DNA of 41,403 nucleotides from an uncultured Schumannella sp. (GTDB lineage Bacteria; Actinomycetota; Actinomycetes; Actinomycetales; Microbacteriaceae): NCBI RefSeq assembly GCF_905479755.1, contig NZ_CAJQNT010000019.1, positions 1 to 41,403 of the forward strand, read 5' to 3'. Positions 7,164-14,683 of this stretch are shown here, piece after piece. Position 1 is the stretch's first letter. The number at the start of each line of letters is the position of its first letter. The notes beneath the pieces are model-generated. The model was not told the origin of the DNA. It saw only the letters and a program-made list of their open reading frames with translations, and did no database searches. Both the position numbers and the translations under genes were made by a program.

Positions 7164-7196
7164 GGATTGAGTAGCGCGAAGCGCGTATCGAAATCC
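7164..7196 (+). repeat. Intergenic palindromic repeat, same family as the menB insert
   Basis: This 33-bp unit runs from GGATTGAGTA, through a GCGC-GAA-GCGC mini-hairpin, to GTATCGAAATCC. Its two ends are also complementary (GGATT/AATCC). The sequence aligns with the repeat units inside menB (19372-19406 and, inverted, 19407-19443). Such elements look like the dispersed intergenic palindromes common in Microbacteriaceae genomes. Confidence 0.6.
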
Positions 7197-7213
7197 CAGC
7201 AGCGCGCACCAGG

Positions 7214-7241
7214 AACGCCCGAGCCGTCTAGGCCGGGCGTT
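7214..7241. terminator. Convergent terminator between bS22 and the HAD phosphatase
   Basis: AACGCCCG (7214-7221) pairs with CGGGCGTT (7234-7241), and an inner GCC/GGC extends the stem. The loop contains the TAG stop of the leftward HAD gene (7230-7228), so the structure can act on both strands. The T-run on the plus side is weak. Confidence 0.6.
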
Positions 7242-8004
7242 TCTGCTGTGCCGAGCGCTTCACGCGTCGCGCCTCGCGCGCCACGCGCTTCCGCGCCGCC
7301 CGGATGCTCTTGGCTGTCAGTCGCAGGATCGGCCAGCCGTGCTTGTGCGCGTGGTGGGTGAGGATCGCGTCCGGGTTCACGGCGATCCGGTTGCCGACCA
7401 GCTCCAGCAGGGGGATGTCGTTGCGGCTGTCGGAGTACGCCCAGCAGTCGGCGACATCCGCTCCCGCCTTCGCTGCGAGCGCGCGCGCCGCCGCGGCCTT
7501 GCGCTCGGCGTGGAGCACGTGACCGACCAGTTCCCCGGTGTAGACGCCGTCGACGGTCTTCACCTGGGTGCCGAGCGCGCCGGTGAGTCCCAGCTTGCGG
7601 GCGATCAGGTCGCCGACCTCCCAGGGTGTCGCCGAGACGAGCCAGACCTCGTGGCCTTTGCGCAGGTGGTCGCGGGCGAGCTCGACCGACTCGGGGTAGA
7701 GCCGCGGCTGGATCCGACGCTCCCAGATGCGCTCGCCGAGTCCGATGATCTGCTCGCGAGTGTGGCCGGCGGCGAGCCCGAGGGCGCGCTCACGGGCCGA
7801 GACGAGGTGCAGGTCGTTCTCGCCGACCGCGATGAATCGGGCTTGATGCCAGACGAAGCGCCAGATGTCGCGCCAGCGCACGAGTCCGCTTGCCACGGCT
7901 TCGCGGCCGACCTGGAAGATGCTCGTGCCGCGCATGAGCGTGTTGTCGACATCGAAGAACGCGATGATCGGGCGATTGCTCGGGCTGAGGTCGGAGGCGG
8001 ACAT
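7228..8004 (-). CDS. HAD-IB family phosphatase (SerB-like)
   Basis: This is a cytosolic phosphohydrolase of the haloacid dehalogenase superfamily, subclass IB. The 258 residues carry motif I DVDNT (18-22; the first Asp is the nucleophile), motif II in VSATPWE, and motif IV YSDSRNDIPLL. The C-terminus is strongly basic. The frame extends upstream, but ATG 8004 is 7 nt after TAGAGT and gives the normal N-terminus. The M. tuberculosis counterpart in the same neighbourhood is annotated serB1; the true substrate could be phosphoserine or another phosphomonoester such as a lysophospholipid or polyol phosphate. Confidence 0.88.
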   Translation of the reverse strand: MSASDLSPSNRPIIAFFDVDNTLMRGTSIFQVGREAVASGLVRWRDIWRFVWHQARFIAVGENDLHLVSARERALGLAAGHTREQIIGLGERIWERRIQPRLYPESVELARDHLRKGHEVWLVSATPWEVGDLIARKLGLTGALGTQVKTVDGVYTGELVGHVLHAERKAAAARALAAKAGADVADCWAYSDSRNDIPLLELVGNRIAVNPDAILTHHAHKHGWPILRLTAKSIRAARKRVAREARRVKRSAQQKRPA

Positions 8005-8011
8005 CGGCGCA

Positions 8012-8031
8012 ACTCTAGCCGCCGGTAGGGT
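8012..8031. promoter_or_regulatory. Divergent -10 elements for the HAD and glutaredoxin-like genes
   Basis: TAGGGT (8026-8031) ends 6 nt before GTG 8038, and TAGAGT (8017-8012, minus strand) ends 7 nt before ATG 8004. The two start codons are only 33 bp apart, so the whole gap consists of two back-to-back leaderless promoters. Confidence 0.55.
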
Positions 8032-8037
8032 GGCGAC

Positions 8038-8292
8038 GTGAGTGCACCACGCCTGACCCTGGTCGGAAAGCCCGGCTGCCATCTGTGCGACGACGCACGG
8101 GCCGTGGTGCTGCAGGTGCTCGACGAGTTCCCGGGCTTCAGTTTCGATGAGCGATCGATTCTCGACGATGCGGAGCTCTTCGACGCGTACGTCGAAGAAA
8201 TCCCGGTCCTGCTGATCGACGACCGGGTCCACACCATCTGGCGCGTCGACCCGGAGCGGTTGCGTCGTCGACTCGAGGAGGTCACCGCATGA
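8038..8292 (+). CDS. Glutaredoxin-like thioredoxin-fold protein (DUF836)
   Basis: This small cytosolic thiol-redox protein has 84 residues in a thioredoxin fold: strand LTLVGKPGC, the redox pair C14-HL-C17, and a cis-proline segment EEIPVLLID. The CxxC is intact, so disulfide exchange is plausible. GTG 8038 is fixed by TAGGGT 6 nt upstream. Its stop overlaps the start of the Dabb gene by 4 nt (ATGA), so the two are translationally coupled. A glutaredoxin-like gene (Rv0508) occupies the equivalent place in M. tuberculosis. Confidence 0.88.
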   Translation: MSAPRLTLVGKPGCHLCDDARAVVLQVLDEFPGFSFDERSILDDAELFDAYVEEIPVLLIDDRVHTIWRVDPERLRRRLEEVTA

Positions 8293-8588
8293 TCCGTCAC
8301 ATCGTCGCCTGGAAGCTCAAGGCCACCGAGCCGGCCGAGAAGGAGGAGGCTGCCCGGCGTCTCGCGGTCGGGCTGCAGGAGCTCGTCCCGATCATCCCGG
8401 AGATCCAGCATCTGACCGTCGGCGCCGACCTCGGCGTCGTCGACGGCAACTGGGACGTCGCGTTCTGGGTCGACTTCGCCTCGCTCGCCGACCTCGACAC
8501 GTACCAGTCGCACCCCGCGCATGTGGCCTTCGCGGCGCTGCCGCGCGAGCTGACCGCCGACCGGGTCTGCGTCGACCTCGATCTCTAG
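8289..8588 (+). CDS. Dabb (stress-responsive A/B barrel) domain protein
   Basis: The 99-residue protein is a single ferredoxin-like alpha/beta barrel domain. Features are the N-terminal IRHIVAWKLK strand, the central GNWDVAFWVDFASLADLDTYQSHPAH segment and the terminal strand DRVCVDLDL. Family members dimerise; some are cyclases or monooxygenases and many have no known activity. It overlaps the glutaredoxin-like gene by ATGA, so expression is linked. No specific substrate can be deduced. Confidence 0.85.
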   Translation: MIRHIVAWKLKATEPAEKEEAARRLAVGLQELVPIIPEIQHLTVGADLGVVDGNWDVAFWVDFASLADLDTYQSHPAHVAFAALPRELTADRVCVDLDL

Positions 8589-8668
8589 GTCGCCCGCGTC
8601 GCTCTGGTCAGCGCGGCGGCTCCATGCTTAGGTGGAGGTCCTGTCACTCGAATGAAGGAGTTCGCACT

Positions 8669-8848
8669 ATGAAGTTCCAGATCGTCAAGGGCAAGAGCGA
8701 GAAGCAGCCGTACTTCTGGCGCATCGTCGCCTCCAACGGGCAGACGCTCGCGGTGAGCGAGAACTACGTGCAGAAGGCGTCCGCGAAGAAGGCCGTCGAG
8801 TCGGTCATCAGCAACGCGGCCGGCGCGACGATCGAGGACCTCGCCTAG
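8669..8848 (+). CDS. YegP-like DUF1508 protein
   Basis: The 59-residue protein holds one DUF1508 unit: MKFQIVKGKSEKQPYFWRIV, ASNGQTLAVSENY and KKAVESVISNA. Typical YegP of enterobacteria has two such units, so this is the single-unit actinobacterial form. Function unknown; the fold is a small beta-alpha unit. The ribosome binding site GAAGGAG (8654-8660) fixes ATG 8669; an upstream in-frame ATG has no such site. TGGTCA and TAGGTG (8605-8634, 18-bp spacing) could be its promoter. It converges on aspS with only 4 bp between stops. Confidence 0.88.
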   Translation: MKFQIVKGKSEKQPYFWRIVASNGQTLAVSENYVQKASAKKAVESVISNAAGATIEDLA

Positions 8849-8852
8849 CGCG

Positions 8853-10184
8853 CTACGGAGTGAGGCGGTTCGGTCCGCGGAACAGGTACGTGACCTCGCG
8901 GATCGACGACTGGTGCAGCAGCAGCATGATCACGCGGCTGAGGCCCATGCCGAACCCGCCGTGCGGTGGCACGCCGTAGCGGAAGAAGTCGAGGTAGAAG
9001 TCGAGCTCCTCGGGCTCGAGGCCCTTCTCCTTGGCCTGCTCGATCAGCACATCGACCCGGTGCTCGCGCTGGGCACCGGTCGAGATCTCGACGCCGTTGA
9101 AGACGAGGTCGTAGCTGTTCGTGAGGCTCGCGTCGCCCTCGTGGCGCATGTGGTAGAACGGCCGGATTCCGGTCGCGTAGTCGGTCACGAAGACGAACTC
9201 GTGGCCGAGCTCCTCGCGCACGTACTCGCTCAGGCGGCGCTCGCCCTCGGGGTCGAGGTCGCCGTCGGCGCGCAGCACCGTGTAGCCGCGCTTCTCGAGG
9301 ATCTGGTGCGCCTCGGCGAGCGGGATGCGCGGGAACGGCAGGCTCGGAACCGTGACGGTGACGCCGAACGCGGCCTCGATCTCGGCGCCGTGCTTCTCGG
9401 CGACCGCGGTCAGGCCGGCCACGAGCAGCTGCTCGTGCATCCGCATGACGTCCTCGTGGCTCTCGACCCAGCTCATCTCGGCGTCGACCGAGATGAACTC
9501 GGTCGCGTGGCGGCTCGTGAAGCTCGGGTCGGCGCGGAACGCGGGCGCCACCTCGAACACCTTGCCGAAGCCGGCCGGCTGCGCCATCTGCTTGAAGAAC
9601 TGCGGGCTCTGCGCGAGGTAGGCGGTGGTCTCGAAGTACTCGACCTCGAACAGCTCGGCGCGCGATTCGGAGGCGCTGGCCATGAGCTTCGGGGTGTGGA
9701 TCTCGATGAAGTCGTTCTCGACCCACCAGGTGCGCAGCGCGTGCAGGAACGTGGTCTGCACGCGGAAGATCAGGTTCTGCTCCGGGCGGCGCAAGTCGAG
9801 GAAGCGCCAGTCGAGGCGCTTGTCGATCGACGAGTCGTCGGCGATCGGCGAATCGAGGGCGGATGCCGCCACGTCGAGTCCGGAGATCTTGATCTCCAGG
9901 CCGCCGAGCTTGACGCGCTCGTCGTGCTTGAGCTCGCCGGTCACCGTGAGGAAGGTGCCGCTCGAGAGCGCCGAGATCGACTCGGTGAGCTCGAGCGCGG
10001 GCTGCTGCTCGGGGCTCTCGGCCTCGCGTGTCGCCGGGTTGACGAGCTGAACCGCTCCCGATTCGTCGCGCAGGATGACGAACTGCACCTTCTTTTGATC
10101 CCGCACCGTTTCCACCCATCCGGAGACGGAGACGGGGCCGTCGGCAAGCGCGGCGAGGTTCTTGATCAGAGTGCGGTCGGTCAC
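8853..10184 (-). CDS. aspS: Aspartyl-tRNA synthetase, archaeal-type (possibly non-discriminating)
   Basis: This class II synthetase charges tRNA-Asp and perhaps tRNA-Asn. The 443 residues comprise an N-terminal OB fold (about 1-105; VSVSGWVETVRDQKKVQFV), motif 2 around FRADPSFTSRHATEF, and motif 3 GFGMGLSRVIML near the end. It lacks the roughly 150-residue GAD insertion of the bacterial enzyme and therefore belongs to the archaeal/AspRS2 type. If a standard AspRS and GatCAB exist elsewhere, it probably serves tRNA-Asn. The open frame extends to 10499, but GTG 10184 gives the family N-terminus and lies 8 nt after TAGACT. Confidence 0.93.
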   Translation of the reverse strand: MTDRTLIKNLAALADGPVSVSGWVETVRDQKKVQFVILRDESGAVQLVNPATREAESPEQQPALELTESISALSSGTFLTVTGELKHDERVKLGGLEIKISGLDVAASALDSPIADDSSIDKRLDWRFLDLRRPEQNLIFRVQTTFLHALRTWWVENDFIEIHTPKLMASASESRAELFEVEYFETTAYLAQSPQFFKQMAQPAGFGKVFEVAPAFRADPSFTSRHATEFISVDAEMSWVESHEDVMRMHEQLLVAGLTAVAEKHGAEIEAAFGVTVTVPSLPFPRIPLAEAHQILEKRGYTVLRADGDLDPEGERRLSEYVREELGHEFVFVTDYATGIRPFYHMRHEGDASLTNSYDLVFNGVEISTGAQREHRVDVLIEQAKEKGLEPEELDFYLDFFRYGVPPHGGFGMGLSRVIMLLLHQSSIREVTYLFRGPNRLTP

Positions 10185-10192
10185 GGGGGTCG

Positions 10193-10198
10193 AGTCTA
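10193..10198 (-). promoter_or_regulatory. -10 element of aspS
   Basis: TAGACT on the minus strand ends 8 nt before GTG 10184. This is slightly longer than the 6-nt spacing of most leaderless starts here, but again without a ribosome binding site. Confidence 0.45.
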
Positions 10199-10245
10199 CT
10201 TCGACGGCGCCGACCGCACGGTGCGCGGCCCGGAGTCGGCGGCGC

Positions 10246-10602
10246 TCAGGCCTCGGGCGAGCGCGGGCGCAGCTCGGCGAGAACCTCGGCGAAGCGCACC
10301 AGGAAGCGCGGCTCGTCCAAGCGCTTGCGCCGCATCCACGAGGTGACCTCGTCGTTGCTCTTGCTCGCGTTGCACGAGGCGCAGGCCGGCACCACGTTGT
10401 CGATCGTGTACCGCCCGCCGCGCGAGATCGGCAGCCCGCAGTCCTTCTGCAGCGCGGGGGAGAGGCTGCCGCAGTAGGCGCAGCCGCCCCAGGCCGCAAC
10501 GATCGCCTCCCACTCGGGCGGCGTCAGGTCGTTGTCGGCGAGGGCGACGCGCCGCCGGCGACGCCGGGCCGCCCGCACGCGTCGAGAGCCGCCGGTCGCC
10601 AT
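10246..10602 (-). CDS. HNH-type zinc-binding protein with Cys in place of the first His
   Basis: The 118-residue protein has a small HNH fold. CAYCG provides the first two zinc cysteines, CASCNASK the second pair and the final Asn, and DNVVP the central Asn. Where classical HNH nucleases have Asp-His before the PxSxGG turn, this protein reads KDCGLPISRGG, so the catalytic histidine position is Cys. I recall other actinobacterial homologues with the same DC, which would make it a subfamily trait and not damage. It lies 11 bp after the MerR gene, with GAGGTC before ATG 10602. Nuclease activity is uncertain. Confidence 0.78.
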   Translation of the reverse strand: MATGGSRRVRAARRRRRRVALADNDLTPPEWEAIVAAWGGCAYCGSLSPALQKDCGLPISRGGRYTIDNVVPACASCNASKSNDEVTSWMRRKRLDEPRFLVRFAEVLAELRPRSPEA

Positions 10603-10613
10603 GACCTCAGAAC

Positions 10614-10994
10614 CTAGCCCTCGGCGCCGCGCAGCGAGCGGAGGCGCGTGAGGAACTCGTCGGCCATCGCCACCTGCCCCAGCAGCGCGGTGCGGCGATC
10701 CTCCGCATCCGCGATGAAGCGGTCGAGCTCGGCGATGTCGTGCTGCTGGGTGGCGTCGTTGATGGCCGCGAGCACCGTCGTCATCTGCTCGAGCGAGTAG
10801 CCGAGCGGCTTCATGCGGCGGATGACGAGCAGACGCTCGAGATCGGATTCGGTGTACTCGCGGTACCCGGCGGTCGTGCGCCCGCTCGGCGTCAGCAGGC
10901 CGATCTCGTCGTAGTGGCGCAGCGTGCGCAGCGACAGCCCGGAGCGCTCGGCGAGCTCGCCGATGTGCATGACGCTGCCCGGTGCTGTGCTCAC
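10614..10994 (-). CDS. MerR-family transcriptional regulator
   Basis: The 126-residue regulator starts at GTG 10994, preceded by GGGAGG six bases upstream. Residues 9-75 form the MerR DNA-binding domain: MHIGELAERSGLSLRTLRHY, DEIGLLTPSGRTTAGYREY and LLVIRRMKPLGYSLEQM. The C-terminal helix (about 80-120) would be the dimerising antiparallel coiled coil. No cysteine metal site or large ligand domain is present. It is divergent from the SulP transporter (166-bp gap) and may control it, and is followed closely by the HNH gene. Confidence 0.88.
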   Translation of the reverse strand: MSTAPGSVMHIGELAERSGLSLRTLRHYDEIGLLTPSGRTTAGYREYTESDLERLLVIRRMKPLGYSLEQMTTVLAAINDATQQHDIAELDRFIADAEDRRTALLGQVAMADEFLTRLRSLRGAEG

Positions 10995-11160
10995 GAGATC
11001 CCTCCCAACCCTCACGTTACGGTAGTGTTCCTGGGGGCGCGGCTCGCCGTGCTCTCCGCCGCCACGGCGGTCCACTCTCTCGTATCGTGCGACGCGGCGC
11101 GGTATCTCCGCCCCAGTGTCTCGTGCCGAGCGCTCTCGGGGCCTGTCCCCCAGGAGTCCC

Positions 11161-12684
11161 ATGACCACGCCTGCCCCCGCGCCCATCCGGCCGAACCGCT
11201 ACAAGGCCGAGCCGAGCGTGCTGACCGTGCTCCGCACGCCGCGCATCCTGACCCGCGAGGTGCTCGCCGGTCTCGTCGTCGCGCTCGCGCTCATCCCCGA
11301 GGCCATCTCGTTCTCGATCATCGCGGGCGTCGACCCGCGGGTGGGCCTGTTCTCCTCGTTCGTGATGGCCGTCTCGATCGCCTTCCTCGGCGGACGCCCC
11401 GCGATGATCACCGCCGCCACCGCGGCCGTCGCCGTCGTCATCGCGCCGGTCATGCGCGACTACGGTTTCGACTACTTCATCGCGACCGTCATCCTGGGCG
11501 GAGCGTTCCAGGTGATCATGGGCGTGCTCGGCGTCGCCAAGCTCATGCGCTTCATTCCGCGCAGCGTCATGATCGGATTCGTCAATGCGCTCGCGATCCT
11601 GATCTTCACCTCGCAGCTGCCACACCTGATCGGCGTTCCGTGGCTCGTGTATCCGCTGGTGGCCGGCGGCATCCTCATCATGGTGCTGATGCCGAAGCTC
11701 ACCAAGGTGGTCCCGGCGCCGCTGGTCGCGATCGCGCTCACCACCGCCGTGGTCGTCGTGATGGCGCTCAACGTTCCGACGGTCGGCGATGAGGGCGAGC
11801 TGCCGAAGAGCCTGCCCGAGCTGTTCATCCCGAGTGTGCCGCTCACCTGGGAGACGTTCACGATCATCGCGCCCTACGCGCTGGCCATGGCCGTCGTCGG
11901 TCTGCTCGAGTCGCTCATGACCGCGAAGCTCGTCGACGAGGTCACCGACACCCACTCGCGCAAGACCCGTGAGGCGTGGGCGCAGGGCGTCGCCAACCTC
12001 CTCTCCGGCTTCTTCGGCGGCATGGGCGGCTGCGCGATGATCGGCCAGACGATGATCAACGTCAAGGCCTCCGGGGCGCGCACGCGCATCTCGACCTTCC
12101 TCGCCGGCGTGTTCCTGCTGATCCTCGTGGTCGGGCTCGGCGACCTGGTCGCGATCATCCCGATGGCCGCGCTCGTCGCCGTCATGGTGATGGTCTCGGT
12201 CGCGACCTTCGACTGGCACAGCATCCGGCCCTCCACGCTCAAGCGCATGCCGAAGAGCGAGACGGCGGTCATGGTCGCCACCGTCGTGATCGTCGTGCTG
12301 ACCCACAACCTCGCGATCGGCGTCGTCGCCGGCGTGCTGGTGGCGATGGTGCTGTTCGCACGGCGGGTCGCGCACTTCGTCACCGTGACGCGCGTGCTTC
12401 CGGAAGACGAGCAGGTCCCCACCGCGTACTACACCGTCGACGGCGAGCTGTTCTTCGCCTCGAGCAACGACCTGACCACCCAGTTCGAGTACGCCGACGA
12501 CCCGGAGCGGGTCGTGATCGACATGTCGAACTCGCACATCTGGGATGCCTCCACCGTGGCGGCGCTCGACGCGATCGTCACCAAGTACGACCAGCACGAC
12601 AAGCGCGTCGTGCTGGTCGGAATGAATCAGGCGACCACCGATTTCCACGGTCGGCTCAGCGGGGGCGTGGGCGGCGGTCACTGA
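11161..12684 (+). CDS. SulP-family anion transporter with STAS domain
   Basis: This inner-membrane permease belongs to the SLC26/SulP family, whose bacterial members transport sulfate, bicarbonate or dicarboxylates. The 507 residues begin with a short cytosolic tail, then about 12-14 membrane spans containing the family signature LALIPEAISFSIIAGVDP (about 40-57) and the segment LSGFFGGMGGCAMIGQTMIN (about 280-300). A cytosolic STAS-like domain starts near 415 (YYTVDGELFFASS). AGGAG stands upstream of ATG 11161; a longer open frame upstream lacks such a site. Substrate unknown. Confidence 0.93.
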   Translation: MTTPAPAPIRPNRYKAEPSVLTVLRTPRILTREVLAGLVVALALIPEAISFSIIAGVDPRVGLFSSFVMAVSIAFLGGRPAMITAATAAVAVVIAPVMRDYGFDYFIATVILGGAFQVIMGVLGVAKLMRFIPRSVMIGFVNALAILIFTSQLPHLIGVPWLVYPLVAGGILIMVLMPKLTKVVPAPLVAIALTTAVVVVMALNVPTVGDEGELPKSLPELFIPSVPLTWETFTIIAPYALAMAVVGLLESLMTAKLVDEVTDTHSRKTREAWAQGVANLLSGFFGGMGGCAMIGQTMINVKASGARTRISTFLAGVFLLILVVGLGDLVAIIPMAALVAVMVMVSVATFDWHSIRPSTLKRMPKSETAVMVATVVIVVLTHNLAIGVVAGVLVAMVLFARRVAHFVTVTRVLPEDEQVPTAYYTVDGELFFASSNDLTTQFEYADDPERVVIDMSNSHIWDASTVAALDAIVTKYDQHDKRVVLVGMNQATTDFHGRLSGGVGGGH

Positions 12685-12714
12685 CCCCGTCCGGCCGCAC
12701 TCGGCAAGCCCGCG

Positions 12715-12720
12715 TACAAT
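12715..12720 (+). promoter_or_regulatory. -10 element of the cytochrome c maturation operon
   Basis: TACAAT ends 6 nt before GTG 12727, the best -10 hexamer among the leaderless set. It probably drives the phosphatase-tlpA-ccdA-resB unit. Confidence 0.65.
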
Positions 12721-12726
12721 CGAACC

Positions 12727-13359
12727 GTGCCTGCTGACCTCGTTCATCTCGTCCGTCACGGAGAGGTCGAGAACCCGACCCGTATTCTCTACGGTCAGCT
12801 GGAGGGCTTCGGGCTCAGCGAGCTGGGCCACCGGATGGCGGAGGCGGCCGCCGCGTCGCTCGACGGCCGCAGCATCACCGGCATCCTCTCGAGCCCGCTG
12901 CAACGCGCGCAGGAGAGCGCCGCGCCGTGGGCCGCGCGCTTCGGTCGCGGCGTGGTGCTCGACGAGCGACTCATCGAACCGCGCAACCGCTTTCAGGGCA
13001 TCAATGTCCGGCGCGACCTGCGTCGTCGGCCGGGGCTCTGGCCGTACGCCGTCAACCCGCTGCGTCCCTCCTGGGGGGAGTCGTTCGCCTCGATCCGCGC
13101 CCGCATGATGTCCGTCATCGCCGAGGCGCACGACGTGGCCAGCGGGGGAGAGATCGTGCTGGTCAGCCACCAACTGCCGATCTGGATGGTCGCACGCAGC
13201 GTCGCCGGACGCCGGCTCGCCCACGACCCGCGCGCCCGCCGGTGCACCCTGTCGAGCATCACGACGCTCGCCAAGGAGGGCGAGCGCTTCGTCGAGGTCG
13301 ACTATCAGGAGCCGGCCGGTCACCTCCTCGCCCAGTCGATCGACCTCGGAGCCGTCTGA
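12727..13359 (+). CDS. Histidine phosphatase family protein (phosphoglycerate mutase-like)
   Basis: This 210-residue member of the histidine phosphatase superfamily has VHLVRHGE near the N-terminus, with the phospho-accepting His in RHG, the arginine-containing ILSSPLQRAQES, and the second catalytic His in LVSHQLPIW. Substrate is unknown; the name phosphoglycerate mutase should not be taken literally. GTG 12727 is leaderless. The stop overlaps the tlpA start (TGATG). A gene of this family (Rv0525) heads the same cytochrome c maturation cluster in mycobacteria. Confidence 0.9.
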   Translation: MPADLVHLVRHGEVENPTRILYGQLEGFGLSELGHRMAEAAAASLDGRSITGILSSPLQRAQESAAPWAARFGRGVVLDERLIEPRNRFQGINVRRDLRRRPGLWPYAVNPLRPSWGESFASIRARMMSVIAEAHDVASGGEIVLVSHQLPIWMVARSVAGRRLAHDPRARRCTLSSITTLAKEGERFVEVDYQEPAGHLLAQSIDLGAV

Positions 13360-13955
13360 TGCGCGCCCCCACCGCGGCCATCGCGCTGCTTCTCGCCGGT
13401 GCCCTCGCGGGCTGTTCGACCGCCTCGGGCGGTCTGCTCGACGACTACAACGCGGGCGACGACGGCGGCAACTACGTCTCCGGCGACGGCACGACCACCG
13501 CGATCGTCGCCGAGAACCGCGGTGAGCCGATCGAGTTCGCGGGCGAGACCGAGCTGGGCGACGCCGTCTCGAGCGAGGAGCTGCTCGGCCGGGTCGTCGT
13601 CGTCAACTTCTGGTACTCGACCTGCCCGCCGTGCCGGATCGAGGCCCCCGACCTCGAGCGGCTCCACCTCGACTACCTGGATGACGAGGTGACCTTCCTC
13701 GGCGTCAACGTGCGAGACGACGCCGCCACTACGCGAACCTTCGCCGCCGAGTTCGGAATCACCTACCCGTCGATCGTCGACGCGGCGACCAACGACGTTC
13801 AGCTCGCCTTCGCCGGCAAGATCGCGCCGAACGCGGTGCCGACCACGCTCGTCCTCGACCGCGAGGGCCGTGTCGCGGCGCGCATCTCCGGCCTCGTCTC
13901 CGACCCCGGCCTGCTCGCTCAGTTCATCGACGACGCGCTCGCCGAGGAACTGTGA
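13359..13955 (+). CDS. TlpA/ResA-like thiol-disulfide oxidoreductase, lipoprotein
   Basis: This extracytoplasmic membrane-anchored thioredoxin is expected to reduce the apocytochrome c CXXCH thiols. The 198 residues start with a signal peptide and lipobox LAGC (C19), a flexible Gly/Asp/Thr-rich linker to about 45, then a thioredoxin domain with WYSTCPPC (C89, C92) and a cis-Pro in NAVPTT. ATG 13359 shares one base with the stop of the phosphatase gene, and its own stop overlaps the ccdA GTG by 4 nt. Context with ccdA, resB and ccsB supports the ResA role. Confidence 0.93.
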   Translation: MRAPTAAIALLLAGALAGCSTASGGLLDDYNAGDDGGNYVSGDGTTTAIVAENRGEPIEFAGETELGDAVSSEELLGRVVVVNFWYSTCPPCRIEAPDLERLHLDYLDDEVTFLGVNVRDDAATTRTFAAEFGITYPSIVDAATNDVQLAFAGKIAPNAVPTTLVLDREGRVAARISGLVSDPGLLAQFIDDALAEEL

Positions 13956-14683
13956 ACCCGGGCGACCTCGCCTTCGCCGGCGACCTCTGGCTCGCGCTGC
14001 CGCTCGCGCTCGCCGCGGGGCTGCTCTCGTTCGTCTCCCCGTGCGTGCTGCCGCTCGTGCCCGGCTACCTCGGCTACGTGAGCGGGGTCGCGAACGGCGC
14101 AGAGCACTCCCGCGGCCGGCTGGTCGCGGGCGCCGCCCTGTTCATCGCCGGGTTCTCGGTGATCTTCCTGGCGGTCTTCGTGCTGATCGGCAGCGTGAGC
14201 TCGTTCTTCCTGCGCTACCAGCAACTGCTGCTCTCGATCGGCGGCGTGATCGTGATGCTGATGGGGCTCGTGTTCATCGGGCAGGTCACGATGCTCCAGC
14301 GCCAGGTGAAGCTGTCCTGGCAGCCGCGCACCGGACTGCTCGGCGCCCCGCTGCTCGGCGTCGTCTTCGCGGTCGGCTGGACGCCGTGCATCGGGCCGAC
14401 GCTCGCGGCGATGTCCACGCTCGCGCTCACCGGCGATGTGCCGCGGGCGCTCGCGCTCGGCATCGCCTACTGCCTGGGCCTCGGGATCCCGTTCCTGTTG
14501 GTCGCGCTCGGCTTCGGCTGGGTCGGCACCTCGATCGCGTGGGTCAAGCGCCACCTGCGCGTGATCAACATCACCGGCGGCGTGCTGCTCATCGTGCTCG
14601 GCGTGCTCATGGTGACCGGGGCATGGGGCGCCGTCATGACGGCCTTCGGGGGGGTGCTGGCGGGTGTCCTCCTCCCGATCTGA
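13952..14683 (+). CDS. ccdA: Cytochrome c biogenesis thiol transporter CcdA
   Basis: This inner-membrane protein passes reducing equivalents from cytosolic thioredoxin to the external TlpA/ResA protein. The 243 residues hold six membrane helices. The two redox cysteines lie in [13 protein letters not shown] (about residue 31) and [11 protein letters not shown] (about residue 147), the classic CcdA motifs. GTG 13952 overlaps the tlpA stop by GTGA, and the 3' end overlaps resB by 20 nt, so the four genes are translationally coupled. Confidence 0.95.
   Translation: MNPGDLAFAGDLWLALPLALAAGLLSFVSPCVLPLVPGYLGYVSGVANGAEHSRGRLVAGAALFIAGFSVIFLAVFVLIGSVSSFFLRYQQLLLSIGGVIVMLMGLVFIGQVTMLQRQVKLSWQPRTGLLGAPLLGVVFAVGWTPCIGPTLAAMSTLALTGDVPRALALGIAYCLGLGIPFLLVALGFGWVGTSIAWVKRHLRVINITGGVLLIVLGVLMVTGAWGAVMTAFGGVLAGVLLPI

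Noticed and set aside
10185-10499. N-terminal extension of AspRS to 10499.
   Set aside because: The extra 105 residues are Arg/Ala/Ser-rich without family match and overlap the HNH gene in another frame. GTG 10184 has the normal N-terminus and a -10 hexamer.
11009-11030. A MerR-type dyad operator between the MerR and SulP genes (CTCACGTTAC with GGTAGTGTTC).
   Set aside because: Only three base pairs are symmetric; the similarity to known MerR sites is suggestive but too weak to list as a feature.
11017-13323. A 768-codon minus-strand open frame opposite the SulP and phosphatase genes.
   Set aside because: It is a shadow frame: His/Asp/Arg-rich repeats typical of the antisense of high-GC coding sequence, with convincing genes on the other strand.
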